A DNA stretch of 64,000 nt from Nitrosomonas sp. Nm84 (GCF_003201565.1 NZ_QJJP01000002.1:62001-126000), one strand, 5' to 3'. Positions 27,402 to 37,232 are shown, numbered from the stretch's first letter. Translations and numbers: made by a program. The notes: a model not told the origin generated them from the letters alone.

Positions 27402-28169
27402 ATGATGTCAGTTAAAGACATATTCAATGAGTTGGTTGTGGCAGCGTATAAGCTGAAAGGCGGGTATGCGAATATACAGGTTAGAGGTCAGCGCATTTTG
27501 ATTTCAGTCGATCACTTGCGCACCCTTCAACGGGCAAGGACCTATTCGATTAAAGAGCCGGACACACTGGATTGGCTGGACAGCTTTGAGCCGGACTCAT
27601 GTTATTTTGATATTGGTGCGAATATCGGCCAATACTCCTTATATCCGGCTAAAAAATACGGCGACAAAATCCAGGTGTACGCGTTTGAACCGCAAAGCAA
27701 CAACTACTACGAACTCAACAAAAATATTTTTTTCAATAACCTGGGAGAAAATATTTTATCGTACTGTGTTGCGGTGTCGGGTCAAAGTAAATTTTCCAAA
27801 TTGTATATCCCTAAATTTATTCCTGGTGGGAATCGGTCGCAATTCGGGCATGAAGACATCGAGAATATGAAAATATCAGCGACGCATGTGCAAGGGATGT
27901 TTGGCGTTACACTGGATGATTTATGCGGCAAATGGGGATTTCCTTATCCGAATTATATGAAAATCGATGTCGATGGTATAGAAATCTCTATTCTGAACGG
28001 CGCCAAATCGGTATTGGCACACTCCGCATTACGGTCGATCATCATCGAGCTGGGTACTGATGAAGAACGGAATAAAGCGATCGTTTTAATGGAGCAGGCA
28101 GGTCTTAAGGTTAAACAAAAATCGACCAGAAACTGGGGAGAAGCGTACCTGATATTTGAAAGGATCTAA
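27402..28169 (+). CDS. FkbM family methyltransferase
   Basis: A 255-residue protein with FDIGANIGQYSLYPAKKYG as SAM motif I, VYAFEPQSNNYYELNKNI as motif II and YMKIDVDGIEISILNGA as the conserved FkbM acidic motif. Such enzymes O-methylate sugars or polyketides; here a glycan residue is likely. The gene follows the GT-B gene by 61 bp and is 6 bp before the GT2 gene. Confidence 0.88.
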   Translation: MMSVKDIFNELVVAAYKLKGGYANIQVRGQRILISVDHLRTLQRARTYSIKEPDTLDWLDSFEPDSCYFDIGANIGQYSLYPAKKYGDKIQVYAFEPQSNNYYELNKNIFFNNLGENILSYCVAVSGQSKFSKLYIPKFIPGGNRSQFGHEDIENMKISATHVQGMFGVTLDDLCGKWGFPYPNYMKIDVDGIEISILNGAKSVLAHSALRSIIIELGTDEERNKAIVLMEQAGLKVKQKSTRNWGEAYLIFERI

Positions 28170-28175
28170 GTTTGT

Positions 28176-29240
28176 ATGGATGAGTTCGTTGCGCCGTCTG
28201 TTGATGTCATTATCCCGGTTTATAACGCTCCGGCGCTGACAAAGCGTTGTATCGAGTCAGTTGTGACCTATCTTGGCCAGTCGATAAGGACTATTTACGT
28301 TCAAGATGACGCATCAGGTGCTGAAACCGGCGCGATGCTCGATGGCTTGTCTTACCGGCGGTTGCATATTCATCACGCGCCTGAAAATCAAGGGTACGGC
28401 AAATCGGTCAATGAAGCGGTTGCGCGCTCTGATGCTGACTGGGTATTGGTGCTCAATTCAGACACAGAGATTCATGAAAATTTCTTGCCGGTACTGTGCG
28501 AGGCTTTTGCGGCTGATCCGGAATTGGCGGTGATCAGTCCTGCCGTTGACAATTTTGCCAAGCATCATCTTGAACGTTACGTGCGGCAACCTGGTGGGTA
28601 TATTGCTACCTATCGCTTTCAAGGCTACGCCTTTTTAATCCGACGCAATCTATTTGTCGCGCTGGGTGGATTTGATACGCAGTTTGGCCGAGGCTATTTT
28701 GAGGACACGGATTTAGGACGACGGCTGGATCAACAAGGGTGGTGCATAGGTGTACATCCGGATGCCCATATCCGCCATGCGAGCGGTGCATCATTCGGGC
28801 GTGGTCGAACTTATCGGTTATTGACGCAACGTAACCGTGCTTTGTATCTGTCGCGTTACCCGGAAGCGCGTCAAAATATCCTGCTGGTGTCAGGTCACTA
28901 TACGCTGACCGATTTACCGGCTCAACTCGCTGATTCGATCGAACATGTGTTGCGGCAAGGCGGCGGTATTCACTGGCTGACACCCGCACCATTACCTCAG
29001 TTATCTTGTCTGCAAATGCGCAACAGCACGGCAAGTTTCAGAATAATCATGAAATTGATGTTGCGCGGTTGGTCACGTGAGGATAAACGCATTTCTGCGG
29101 TGTGGGTTCTGCCTGGCGTTTCAATCGTGCTGCGCACGTTATTAACGCTGTTTGTTCGTATGCGTAAACTGGACTATGTGAAAATGGAAAAAAGACAGTT
29201 TGAATTAGCAACGCAACAGCCGGATTCTCAGAAAGATTGA
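28176..29240 (+). CDS. Glycosyltransferase family 2
   Basis: A 354-residue GT-A enzyme. DVIIPVYNAPALTKRCIESV is the nucleotide-binding start, VLNSDTEIHENFLP carries the DxD-like metal site and GGFDTQFGRGYFEDTDLGRR the ED-type acceptor motif. These are typical of rhamnosyl/galactosyl-type family 2 transferases. A hydrophobic helix near the C-terminus (WVLPGVSIVLRTLLTLFV) may anchor it to the membrane. AAGGA lies upstream of the ATG. Confidence 0.9.
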   Translation: MDEFVAPSVDVIIPVYNAPALTKRCIESVVTYLGQSIRTIYVQDDASGAETGAMLDGLSYRRLHIHHAPENQGYGKSVNEAVARSDADWVLVLNSDTEIHENFLPVLCEAFAADPELAVISPAVDNFAKHHLERYVRQPGGYIATYRFQGYAFLIRRNLFVALGGFDTQFGRGYFEDTDLGRRLDQQGWCIGVHPDAHIRHASGASFGRGRTYRLLTQRNRALYLSRYPEARQNILLVSGHYTLTDLPAQLADSIEHVLRQGGGIHWLTPAPLPQLSCLQMRNSTASFRIIMKLMLRGWSREDKRISAVWVLPGVSIVLRTLLTLFVRMRKLDYVKMEKRQFELATQQPDSQKD

Positions 29241-29337
29241 TCGACTGAGCTTATATCAAGGCAAGATATTGCCAAACGACATCCGGAATAAGTATTCAGT
29301 GTTAGCAGCGAAATAAAAATATCCACCGATTGGTTTC

Positions 29338-30522
29338 ATGCAAACTAATATGACATGGCGCGAGTTATTTATCAGATTTTCGCTGATTTTTATCTGCGTG
29401 GGCTTCTGGCGCGGTGGTTTAAATTTTATTTCTTTTCCATTGTTAGGCATAGCTTGGTTGATGGATGGCGGCTTATACCGATTTGATCGAGTCATCAAAG
29501 AACCATTTGTACAAGCCATTCTTCTGTTATGTACGCTGTTGCTCTTAGGGTTGTTATGGGGCGAATTACCAGAAGATGGCAGGATGAAGTGGTTGAAGTA
29601 CTTTATTCTGCTGATTTTTATTCCTTTCTACGCGCTTCTGAATAAGGAGCGCTTGCCGTGGGTGGTGGGCGCGCTTGTGCTGGGCTATTTGGGTGTTGTA
29701 GCGCTGGGCCTTTATTACTGGCTGGTCACGAGTGAGCAAGGTGTGCCATTTCTGGGAATGTCTTACCTGAGTTTCTCAGCAATGCTTGGGATAGGCGTCG
29801 TAGTAGTCACTTATCTGGCGAGTTTGAAGCAATCAATAGCGCTGAAAATAATATTGTGGATTGTTGCGCTTGTATTATTGTGGATGCAGTTTCATCAAGG
29901 CGGTAGAGCGCTTTTGTTTGCAACACTGGTTGCTATGCTGTGTTTATTTTTCTTGCGCTATCAAGTGGATATTAAGAAATTTATCAGCATTGCTGCTGCA
30001 GTGTTTTTGATCGCTGCAATTTTTGCTGCTAACAGTCCGGTTTTTCAGGATAGATGGGCCCAAGTAAAAAATGATGTCGAGTTGTTACAACAAGGTAACT
30101 ATAGCTCCAGCTTGGGATATCGGCTGGCTATGTGGGATGTGGGCATACATGGCATGATTGAGCGTCCATTATTGGGTCATGGAACCGGGGTGCCTGAGCG
30201 TTATTTTGAGCGTACGATTCTGACCTACAAAAATGGCATTTACAAAAACCTGCCGCAGTTTCAGGAGACTTCTCATTATCATAATGACTGGATTGAAATT
30301 GCTATGCACATTGGTATGTTGGGTCTATTGGCTTTGCTGTTTCTATTCCGGGGTTGGTATCAAATATTCAAGAAAAATCAGCTAGGCATACTGGGGGCTG
30401 GTTTATTGAGTTACATTTTTGTGGCAGGATTGACGGATACGTTTATTATTTTTAGTAAAACTCAGATCATATTGCTGATGATTACTGCAGTTGCCATAAG
30501 CTGGCAAAAACAAGCGCGATGA
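29338..30522 (+). CDS. O-antigen ligase/polymerase (WaaL/Wzy-type)
   Basis: A 394-residue membrane protein with about ten hydrophobic helices. A large periplasmic loop late in the protein contains LGHGTGVPERYFERT and SHYHNDWIEIAMHIGMLG, the conserved HND-type signature of WaaL-like ligases and some Wzy polymerases. FHQGGRALLFATLVAML corresponds to the GRG-like arginine region. Ligase and polymerase cannot be separated by sequence alone. It supports a lipid-linked surface glycan being completed at the periplasmic side. Confidence 0.85.
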   Translation: MQTNMTWRELFIRFSLIFICVGFWRGGLNFISFPLLGIAWLMDGGLYRFDRVIKEPFVQAILLLCTLLLLGLLWGELPEDGRMKWLKYFILLIFIPFYALLNKERLPWVVGALVLGYLGVVALGLYYWLVTSEQGVPFLGMSYLSFSAMLGIGVVVVTYLASLKQSIALKIILWIVALVLLWMQFHQGGRALLFATLVAMLCLFFLRYQVDIKKFISIAAAVFLIAAIFAANSPVFQDRWAQVKNDVELLQQGNYSSSLGYRLAMWDVGIHGMIERPLLGHGTGVPERYFERTILTYKNGIYKNLPQFQETSHYHNDWIEIAMHIGMLGLLALLFLFRGWYQIFKKNQLGILGAGLLSYIFVAGLTDTFIIFSKTQIILLMITAVAISWQKQAR

Positions 30523-30568
30523 TTGTTTGAATATGGCGGTTAGCTTGCTACTGTAAAAGAGGAGAAAT

Positions 30569-31255
30569 ATGGACAACAATATTCAGTTTCCGGTTGTCGA
30601 TGAGACCGTTGGGTTAATTCCTGTTAATCCGGCAATTGAAGCCTATATGCGCAGTTTGGTAGCGCATACTGATCATCTTATTCTCATTGAGATGGAAGAA
30701 TTTGCGCGACTGAGAGATTTTCCGATTGTGAATCGCTTAGTCGGTATTTTTCTTGAAACCCAGGCGAAAATGATTAACGCAAAGCGGATATTTGAATTCG
30801 GCAGTGGTTTTGGCTATTCGGCGTACTGGTTCGCTAAGGCTGTTGGTGCTGATGGATGTGTCATGTGCAGTGATGCCGATGCTGCAAACCGCGAACGTGC
30901 GGAGAAATATCTTACTGCGGTTGATTTATGGCAGCGCACAGAATTTCGTGTAGGTCTGGCACAGGATGTTTTTGCGCAAACGGATGACTTGTTTGATATT
31001 TGTTATAACGATGTAGATAAAGAGGCTTATCCGGAGATTTGGCGAATGGCTAAAAATCGCATTCGTTCAGGGGGTCTTTATATTGCTGATAATGCTTTGT
31101 GGCATGGCCGTGTTGCTATGGAAAACTATACTGATGTGGTATTAGGTTCAACGGAAGCCATTGTGGAACATAATCGACTGATTTTTGATGATTCAGAGTT
31201 CGACGCATTTATTAATCCAATTCGTGATGGCGTGATTGTCGCAAGAAAAAAATAG
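30569..31255 (+). CDS. SAM-dependent O-methyltransferase (family 3)
   Basis: A 228-residue enzyme of the catechol-type O-methyltransferase fold. RIFEFGSGFGYSAYWFAKAV is motif I, DICYNDVDKEAYPEIWRMA carries the metal-ligand aspartate, and GGLYIADNALWHGRVA is the following conserved motif. GGAGAAAT precedes the ATG. It lies 46 bp after the ligase gene and may be part of the glycan transcript, although relatives also act on small molecules. Confidence 0.88.
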   Translation: MDNNIQFPVVDETVGLIPVNPAIEAYMRSLVAHTDHLILIEMEEFARLRDFPIVNRLVGIFLETQAKMINAKRIFEFGSGFGYSAYWFAKAVGADGCVMCSDADAANRERAEKYLTAVDLWQRTEFRVGLAQDVFAQTDDLFDICYNDVDKEAYPEIWRMAKNRIRSGGLYIADNALWHGRVAMENYTDVVLGSTEAIVEHNRLIFDDSEFDAFINPIRDGVIVARKK

Positions 31256-31421
31256 TGTTAAGTCGCGTTAAACAAAGCATATTCAGTTACCGAGAGCATG
31301 ATGGGCTATGTGATTCTCATAGCGGTACAATTGATTAATTGGTATAGTTACACCTGATTTGTAAAATAACTTGCTGTGACAAGCGTGTTATTGGCTATGA
31401 TTGATTTTCTAAGGAAATGTT

Positions 31422-31676
31422 ATGCAAATTCATGTTTATGATACTTATGTTAAGGCTAAAGATGGGCATACGATGCACTTTGATGTTTTTACCGCGGTGA
31501 AAGATGATCAGAAAGCTGTTGAATATGCCAAACAATGGCTGATTTCTATTGGTGAAAGTGACGCAATCGTGACGAGTAAGGAATGTAGTTTTTGTCATAG
31601 TCAAAGCGCTCCTGAAAATGTCATTAATGAGATTAACAAGAGCGGTTTTTATATTTACAAAATGGAAGGCTGTTAA
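31422..31676 (+). CDS. DUF2024 family protein
   Basis: An 84-residue protein. MQIHVYDTYVKAKDGHTMHF and SKECSFCHSQSAP, ending YIYKMEGC, match the DUF2024 family. The CxxC-His sequence (ECSFCHS) could bind a metal, but no function is established. It is preceded by AAGGAAATGTT, a workable ribosome binding site. Confidence 0.85.
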   Translation: MQIHVYDTYVKAKDGHTMHFDVFTAVKDDQKAVEYAKQWLISIGESDAIVTSKECSFCHSQSAPENVINEINKSGFYIYKMEGC

Positions 31677-31745
31677 TTGTGACTGTAGGTCGTAAAAGCA
31701 ATGTAGAGTAAAAATGCCGCACCCTTAATTCTGAAGGTTTCCGAA

Positions 31746-32261
31746 ATGAAGCTCAAATTTAAACAATTAATAATTTCTAGCGCTATTCTTATGTTGTGTA
31801 ACTCAGCTCAGGCTACCGAGCCAAAATTGATTGGCGAACATGGTGATTGGGCGGCCTATATGTTTGTGGAAAATAATAATAAAGTTTGTTATATGGTGAG
31901 TCAGCCTAAAAAAACTTCAGGCAATTACACAAAACGTGGTGATGTATTTGTTTTGATAACACATCGACCAGCAGAGAAAAGTAAAAACGTCTTTAGTTAT
32001 ATTGCCGGTTATTCGTACAAGCCGGGTAGTGAAGCGACAGTTACAGTAAATAATCAGAATTTTCGTCTTTTTACTCAGGATGATTCCGCTTGGGCATCGG
32101 ATGAATCGACTGACAATAAAATAACGGATGCAATAAAACGTGGTAGTTCTCTAGTAGTCAAGGGCGCATCAGCGCGTGGGACGGAAACAGTGGATACTTT
32201 CGGGCTAAATGGATCATCGTCCGCTTATAAAGCCATCTCATCCGAATGTGGCGTCAAATAA
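31746..32261 (+). CDS. Invasion-associated locus B (IalB)-like secreted protein
   Basis: A 171-residue protein with a Sec signal peptide (KQLIISSAILMLCNSAQA). The mature part begins GEHGDWAAYMFVE and contains CYMVSQPKKT, the pattern of the IalB family (PF06776). A second cysteine near the end (SSECGVK) may form a disulfide with the first. IalB-like proteins are common in free-living proteobacteria and do not imply pathogenicity. Confidence 0.88.
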   Translation: MKLKFKQLIISSAILMLCNSAQATEPKLIGEHGDWAAYMFVENNNKVCYMVSQPKKTSGNYTKRGDVFVLITHRPAEKSKNVFSYIAGYSYKPGSEATVTVNNQNFRLFTQDDSAWASDESTDNKITDAIKRGSSLVVKGASARGTETVDTFGLNGSSSAYKAISSECGVK

Positions 32262-32367
32262 GAATATATTTTTGCTTTTGTTGTAATGTTGTAAGTGTCA
32301 TAATTAAATTGTGCCCTTTGAATCAGAAAGTTGGTTTGAGCTGATATAAATCCGAGAGTGTTGTGCT

Positions 32368-32712
32368 ATGAGTGATAAAATAATTATTTATCAGAAGCCT
32401 ACATGCAGTAAATGTAGAGCAACATTATCGTTGTTAGAGGATAGTGGCGAGGAGTTTGAGTCGGTTAATTATTATGAAGCACCTCTAACAACTGATAAAT
32501 TGCGAGAATTGATTCAGAAACTTAATATGTCGGTGCATGATATATTGCGCAAGGATGAGCCGTCAGCGCGGAGTTTAAGTGCTGCATCGGATGATGAGAT
32601 CATCGAAGCAATGGTGGAAAACCCAGATCTGATTCAACGTCCTATTGTAGTGCGCGGCGACAAAGCCAAGTTATGTAGACCGCCGGAGAATGTTTTGGAT
32701 CTGCTCAAATAA
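32368..32712 (+). CDS. arsC: ArsC-family arsenate reductase
   Basis: A 114-residue thioredoxin-fold protein. IIIYQKPTCSKCRATLSLL carries the active cysteine; QRPIVVRGDKAKLCRPPENV holds two arginines that bind the oxyanion in glutaredoxin-dependent ArsC. A CxxC pair (CSKC) replaces the single-cysteine arrangement of the E. coli enzyme, so a Spx/YffB-like role is also possible. It is not in an ars operon: no arsR, arsB or acr3 is nearby. Confidence 0.8.
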   Translation: MSDKIIIYQKPTCSKCRATLSLLEDSGEEFESVNYYEAPLTTDKLRELIQKLNMSVHDILRKDEPSARSLSAASDDEIIEAMVENPDLIQRPIVVRGDKAKLCRPPENVLDLLK

Positions 32713-32791
32713 ATAACAAGATTGGCTTTGGCACTTGATTTCTTGTTCTTTTTCTTTCTATCTGATTATTTAAATCATTGCGCCGCATAAG

Positions 32792-32837
32792 AAAACCGTA
32801 CGACTGATTTAGCAAAATCGCGTACGGTTTTTTGTTT
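32792..32837. terminator. Bidirectional terminator between arsC and rplS
   Basis: AAAACCGTACG (32792-32802) pairs with CGTACGGTTTT (32821-32831), with a T-run on the plus strand. The inner bases GATT/AATC extend the stem. The two genes converge on it. Confidence 0.85.
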
Positions 32838-32856
32838 TTCAGATGACTTGCTTCCG

Positions 32857-33273
32857 CTAGGTGGAAGCTTCTTGTGTCGAAGTTTGCGGTTTGGCCGACG
32901 CTAAATTTTTACTTTCACGAGCCGGTAATTTTTCACGAATACGAGCGGATTTTCCTGCAAGATTTCTAAGATAATAAAGTTTTGCACGACGAACTGCACC
33001 TCGGCGTTTAATTTCGATGCTTGCTATCAATGGCGAGTATGTTTGGAAGGTACGTTCTACACCTTCTCCACTTGAAATTTTGCGTACTGTGAAGGCTGAA
33101 TTCAGACCACGGTTGCGCTTGGCTATTACGACACCTTCATAAGCTTGCACACGCTTGCGGTCTCCCTCAACAACATTGACATTAACAATCACTGTATCTC
33201 CGGGGGAGAAACTGGGTATGTCTTTGTTTAGGCGTTTTATCTCTTCAGCTTCTAATTGCTCAATTAAGTTCAT
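32857..33273 (-). CDS. rplS: Ribosomal protein L19
   Basis: A 138-residue L19. [40 protein letters not shown] and [14 protein letters not shown] are highly conserved. It is somewhat longer than E. coli L19 because of a Ser/Thr/Ala-rich tail. It is the last gene of the rpsP-rimM-trmD-rplS operon, 33 bp after trmD. Confidence 0.97.
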   Translation of the reverse strand: MNLIEQLEAEEIKRLNKDIPSFSPGDTVIVNVNVVEGDRKRVQAYEGVVIAKRNRGLNSAFTVRKISSGEGVERTFQTYSPLIASIEIKRRGAVRRAKLYYLRNLAGKSARIREKLPARESKNLASAKPQTSTQEAST

Positions 33274-33306
33274 ATTTCTTTCCTCTTCTTCCCTATTTTG
33301 CTAATT

Positions 33307-34077
33307 CTACCTGGATTTACAGGATTGTTTAAACTCTTCCAACAGTTTTTCTTCTTCGACCGTCATGCCGTGTGCAAATTTTAACTCAAATAAATCAGGT
33401 CGCTTGAGCCATGTCCTGCCGATGGTTTGCTGTAAGCGCCAACGGTGTATATGCGCATGATTGCCTGACATCAGTATTTCGGGTACACGACTGCCTTGAT
33501 ACGACTCGGGGCGAGTAAAATGTGGATAGTCTAATAGACCATCCACAAACGAGTCCTGATTCGCTGATTCCGGATCACCTAATGTACCTGGAATTTGTCT
33601 AACAACACAATCAATTAATATCATTGCGGCTAATTCGCCACCTGAGACTACATAATCCCCAATCGATATTTCCATGTCGACTTGGCGCATGATTAGCCGC
33701 TCATCTATTCCTTCATAACGTCCACAGAGTAAAATAAACCCTGGCAAGGTGCTGAGCTGCTTGACCAGCGCATGATCAAGTCGTTTGCCTTGTGGTGTCA
33801 AATAAATAACTTTGGTTTTCTCAATACCCAATGCGATTTGTCTTGTTCTAGCTTGAATGATTGCATCTTCTAATGGTTGAGCCATCATTACCATGCCCGG
33901 TCCTCCGCCATAAGGACTGTCGTCTACAGCACGATAATTGTCGTGAGTAAAGTCACGAGGATTCCATGTATTAAGTTGAAAGACGGTGTTTCTGCTAGCC
34001 TTTCCTGTTACACCATATTGAGTGATGGCGTTGAACATTTCCGGAAATAATGTGATCACGTCACATTCAAAAGGCAT
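33307..34077 (-). CDS. trmD: tRNA (guanine-N1-)-methyltransferase
   Basis: A 256-residue SPOUT-class enzyme that methylates G37 of tRNAs. [45 protein letters not shown] and [17 protein letters not shown] are the knot-forming and SAM-binding motifs. It lies 11 bp after rimM in the classic ribosomal operon. Confidence 0.97.
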   Translation of the reverse strand: MPFECDVITLFPEMFNAITQYGVTGKASRNTVFQLNTWNPRDFTHDNYRAVDDSPYGGGPGMVMMAQPLEDAIIQARTRQIALGIEKTKVIYLTPQGKRLDHALVKQLSTLPGFILLCGRYEGIDERLIMRQVDMEISIGDYVVSGGELAAMILIDCVVRQIPGTLGDPESANQDSFVDGLLDYPHFTRPESYQGSRVPEILMSGNHAHIHRWRLQQTIGRTWLKRPDLFELKFAHGMTVEEEKLLEEFKQSCKSR

Positions 34078-34088
34078 CGTTCATTACC

Positions 34089-34601
34089 TTAATAATCTAT
34101 ACCCCAGTCAACTATGATTCGAGAAAGCTTCAAATCGACTTTTACGATAACTTGTTCAATAAAAGGAATGAGGATTTCTTTTTTTTCTTTATCTATGCTT
34201 CGTACGCATAAAACGTCATTCGCGCCAGTTTCAAGCAATCCTGCAACTTTACCAAGGTTCTCATTGTTTAGATTGATGACATCGTTGCCAATCAAGTCCG
34301 ACCAATAATAGCCACATTCTCCCTCTTCCGGCAGAGCGGGTAATTGATCACGTGGAATAGCTATTTGCATTCCTTTTAGCTTGAGAACCTGTGTACGGTC
34401 GGTATATTCCTTTAATTGTGCATTTAAAGTATTACCATTACTGTGACCTGTCACAACTCGCACTTCTTGCCACTCATTATTTCCTTTACTCAGCCACCAT
34501 GATGGGTATTCCATTAATCCATCAGCATATTCAGTGTAAGGGAGCACTTTAATCCAACCATAAACACCAAAGGGGCCAATAACATGCCCCATTACTACCA
34601 T
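34089..34601 (-). CDS. rimM: 16S rRNA processing protein RimM
   Basis: A 170-residue RimM, which assists maturation of the 30S head. MVVMGHVIGPFGVYGWIKV is the conserved N-terminal segment, and DLIGNDVINLNNENLGKVAG and EILIPFIEQVIVKVDL belong to the PRC-barrel domain. The frame stays open far into rpsP, but the ATG at 34601 gives the family length; the ATG three codons later is an alternative. Confidence 0.92.
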   Translation of the reverse strand: MVVMGHVIGPFGVYGWIKVLPYTEYADGLMEYPSWWLSKGNNEWQEVRVVTGHSNGNTLNAQLKEYTDRTQVLKLKGMQIAIPRDQLPALPEEGECGYYWSDLIGNDVINLNNENLGKVAGLLETGANDVLCVRSIDKEKKEILIPFIEQVIVKVDLKLSRIIVDWGIDY

Positions 34602-34632
34602 TGGGATAGTCGACTGTTGGTTTGTGATGACT

Positions 34633-34899
34633 TTAGCTATTTTCTGGTGCTTTGTTATTAACAGTGAACTGCTTAACCAGTCGCGTTGCTGTTGCTGATA
34701 ATTGCGCACCTTGGGATTGCCAATAGGTAACGCGATCCAATTGAATTCGCAGTGTTTCTTCACCACCAATGGCTCTTGGGTTATAGAAGCCAACGCGTTC
34801 TATAAATCGACCATCGCGCGCATCGCGAGAATTTGCAACAACCATATTAAAAAACGGGCGCTTCTTAGCACCACCCCTTGCCAACCTGATAATGACCAT
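34633..34899 (-). CDS. rpsP: Ribosomal protein S16
   Basis: An 88-residue S16. [20 protein letters not shown] and [14 protein letters not shown] are the conserved N-terminal half. First gene of its operon, divergent from the Fe-S protein gene. The 161-bp intergenic region holds a 7-bp stem (TCTCCTC/GAGGAGA, 35007-35025) in the presumed rpsP leader. Confidence 0.97.
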   Translation of the reverse strand: MVIIRLARGGAKKRPFFNMVVANSRDARDGRFIERVGFYNPRAIGGEETLRIQLDRVTYWQSQGAQLSATATRLVKQFTVNNKAPENS

Positions 34900-35060
34900 A
34901 TTTTTGCCTATAAGCTTATAATTGCACGAGAAGTCTTCAAAGAACCTTTAATTTTACAGTAATTTCTTTATTATTGACAAGTGGCAAACTGATCAAGTTT
35001 GTGATTTCTCCTCGGCAGGAGGAGATTTGAACGTGAATTCTTATCATAGGATTAATTAAA

Positions 35061-36350
35061 TTGTCTTCAGGTGTCTCTAAGGATTTTATTATTGCTGAGT
35101 CAAATCAATGTGTTTCTTGCGGCTTGTGTTTGCCGCATTGCCCAACTTATCGCTTGTTGAAATCAGAAGCTGATTCTCCGCGTGGGCGCATTGCTTTGAT
35201 GAGTGGGGTTGCTAATGAGCGAATCCCGCTGAATCAAAAATTTATTCAGCACATGGATCGCTGTCTAACGTGTCGGGCTTGTGAGGCGGTGTGTCCTAAT
35301 CATGTTGCTTATGGGCATTTAATTGATGGAGCTCGTGTTCTGATTGCAGATCAATCAAAATCTTTTGTGTCAGGTCAAAATTTAAATATAAAAATATTAT
35401 TGCGAATGTTATTGCTGATGAAGTCTGCACGCATAGAACGATTGCGTCAGTTGTTTTATTTTCTGCAGAAAAGTGGTTTGTTACGATGGCTGCTAAAATT
35501 TAATCGGCTGGAGAGAAATAGATTATTTAAATTTGTTGCACAACTTCCTCGGGTTAAGTTTCCCTATGTGGCAAATTCAAATAGAAAACATGCTGCTAGC
35601 AATAATATCTGGGAGAAAGTTTATCCTGCGAGAGGAGAGGAACGAGGGGACGTCGGTTTGTTTCTGGGCTGTGTGGCGCGGATAACCGACGTCGCAACAT
35701 TGAACGCAAGTATTTATGTATTGAATTGCTTGGGTTATACCGTTCATGTTCCTTCCAATCAAACTTGCTGTGGCGCGCTACATCAACATAGTGGCGGACT
35801 AGAGCAGGCTGCTGCACTGGCAAAACAAAATAAAGCGGCTTTCGCCGCACTGAATGTCGGTGCAATAGTCAGTACTGCGTCAGGTTGTGGTGTGCAGTTG
35901 CTTGAGTCTGAAGTGGCTGATGGCCATAGTCGGATTACAGACATCAGCAGATTCCTGATTGAAGCCGAGGGATGGGAAAGTGTGAAAATAGCGCCATTGC
36001 CGCAAAGAATTCTAGTGCATGATCCATGCAGTTTGCGTAATGTATTGCATGATCAGACATATCCTTATCAGTTGATTGCACGTATACCGGGTGTGCAGGT
36101 AGTGCCATTGGCCGGTAATGATCAGTGCTGTGGTGCTGCGGGAAGTTATTTTATGGACCAACCTGAAATCGCCAGTATGTTGCTGGATGATAAGATGTCC
36201 GCCCTGGTGGCAGGTGATGCCAAGCACTTGGTTACTTCTAATATTGGTTGCTCAATGCATATTGCCAATGGCTTGCATGAGAAAAAAATAAATATTGAAG
36301 TGCTGCATCCGGTTACTTTGCTGGCACGGCAAATGGGTTTGGAATCATAG
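35061..36350 (+). CDS. (Fe-S)-binding protein, glycolate oxidase iron-sulfur subunit type
   Basis: A 429-residue protein. Two 4Fe-4S motifs lie at the N-terminus (CVSCGLCLPHCP and CLTCRACEAVCP). Two CCG domains follow, with CCGALHQHSGG and CCGAAGSYF. This is the layout of GlcF and related LutA/HdrD-like subunits that pass electrons from a flavin oxidase. No glcD or glcE is nearby, so the partner is unknown. The start is TTG at 35061, with AGGA nine bases upstream; the next in-frame ATG would remove a cluster. Confidence 0.85.
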   Translation: MSSGVSKDFIIAESNQCVSCGLCLPHCPTYRLLKSEADSPRGRIALMSGVANERIPLNQKFIQHMDRCLTCRACEAVCPNHVAYGHLIDGARVLIADQSKSFVSGQNLNIKILLRMLLLMKSARIERLRQLFYFLQKSGLLRWLLKFNRLERNRLFKFVAQLPRVKFPYVANSNRKHAASNNIWEKVYPARGEERGDVGLFLGCVARITDVATLNASIYVLNCLGYTVHVPSNQTCCGALHQHSGGLEQAAALAKQNKAAFAALNVGAIVSTASGCGVQLLESEVADGHSRITDISRFLIEAEGWESVKIAPLPQRILVHDPCSLRNVLHDQTYPYQLIARIPGVQVVPLAGNDQCCGAAGSYFMDQPEIASMLLDDKMSALVAGDAKHLVTSNIGCSMHIANGLHEKKINIEVLHPVTLLARQMGLES

Positions 36351-36519
36351 TGAAAACACATGGTTATGTGATTTTGTTGCTTATTTCACAAAAACTTGTT
36401 GATACAACACAGTGTTGAGCGAAGATGTAAATAATCGTTTATGTACTAAGGGGTGGCTGATTTTCTGAATATCGGTCTATAATGACTACCTAATATTCAT
36501 TGTTTATTTTTAATAGATT

Positions 36520-37146
36520 ATGGTTACTATCGATAAGCTTATCATTGGTTTTGATAGCGCTTTGCGTACGCTGTTGACGCCGGCTCAAACCTTACGACCT
36601 GTTCCGGGCAACGAACTGCCGGAAGTTGAACTGACTGATGCAGAAAAACGACTATCTTGTGCGCTCATGCGTGTGAATCATGTTGGCGAAGTTTGTGCGC
36701 AGGCGTTGTATCAAGGGCAGGGATTAACAGCGCGTAACGAAACCGTACAGCAAACATTGATGCAGGCTGCACGTGAAGAGACAGAGCATCTGGCGTGGAC
36801 AGAGCGACGTATTGCTGAGCTGAGCGGGCGTAAAAGCTTGCTGAATCCGCTGTGGTATGGCGGGTCTTTTGCCATAGGTGTAGTGGCAGGAATGTTGGGT
36901 GATAAATGGAATTTGGGATTTCTTGCTGAAACAGAGCATCAAGTGGGTATGCATCTGGCAAGTCATTTGGAACGTTTACCCAATAGCGATGAGAAAAGCC
37001 GCGCTATTGTCACGCAAATGAAGATTGATGAAGCCAGTCATGCAACCATGGCGCTGTCCTATGGTGGCGCCGAGTTGCCACTGCCTGTGAAATTCACGAT
37101 GAAGCTTGGATCAAAGGTAATGACTCAAACAGCCTATTGGGTTTGA
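36520..37146 (+). CDS. coq7: Coq7-type demethoxyubiquinone hydroxylase
   Basis: A 208-residue di-iron hydroxylase of ubiquinone synthesis. Iron-ligand motifs are visible in order: [44 protein letters not shown] and [11 protein letters not shown]. It acts at the membrane on the demethoxy-ubiquinol ring. A TATAAT-like box at about 36478 suggests its own promoter. Confidence 0.94.
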   Translation: MVTIDKLIIGFDSALRTLLTPAQTLRPVPGNELPEVELTDAEKRLSCALMRVNHVGEVCAQALYQGQGLTARNETVQQTLMQAAREETEHLAWTERRIAELSGRKSLLNPLWYGGSFAIGVVAGMLGDKWNLGFLAETEHQVGMHLASHLERLPNSDEKSRAIVTQMKIDEASHATMALSYGGAELPLPVKFTMKLGSKVMTQTAYWV

Positions 37147-37232
37147 TCATAGTAAATTGTTAATTATCAATTAGTATGAAATAAGCAAGATAAAACAGTG
37201 ATGCAATGAGCACATAGAATACCGATTTCGCC

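Noticed and set aside
34602-34793. N-terminal extension of rimM
   Set aside because: It overlaps rpsP; the conserved protein starts at MVVMGHVIG.
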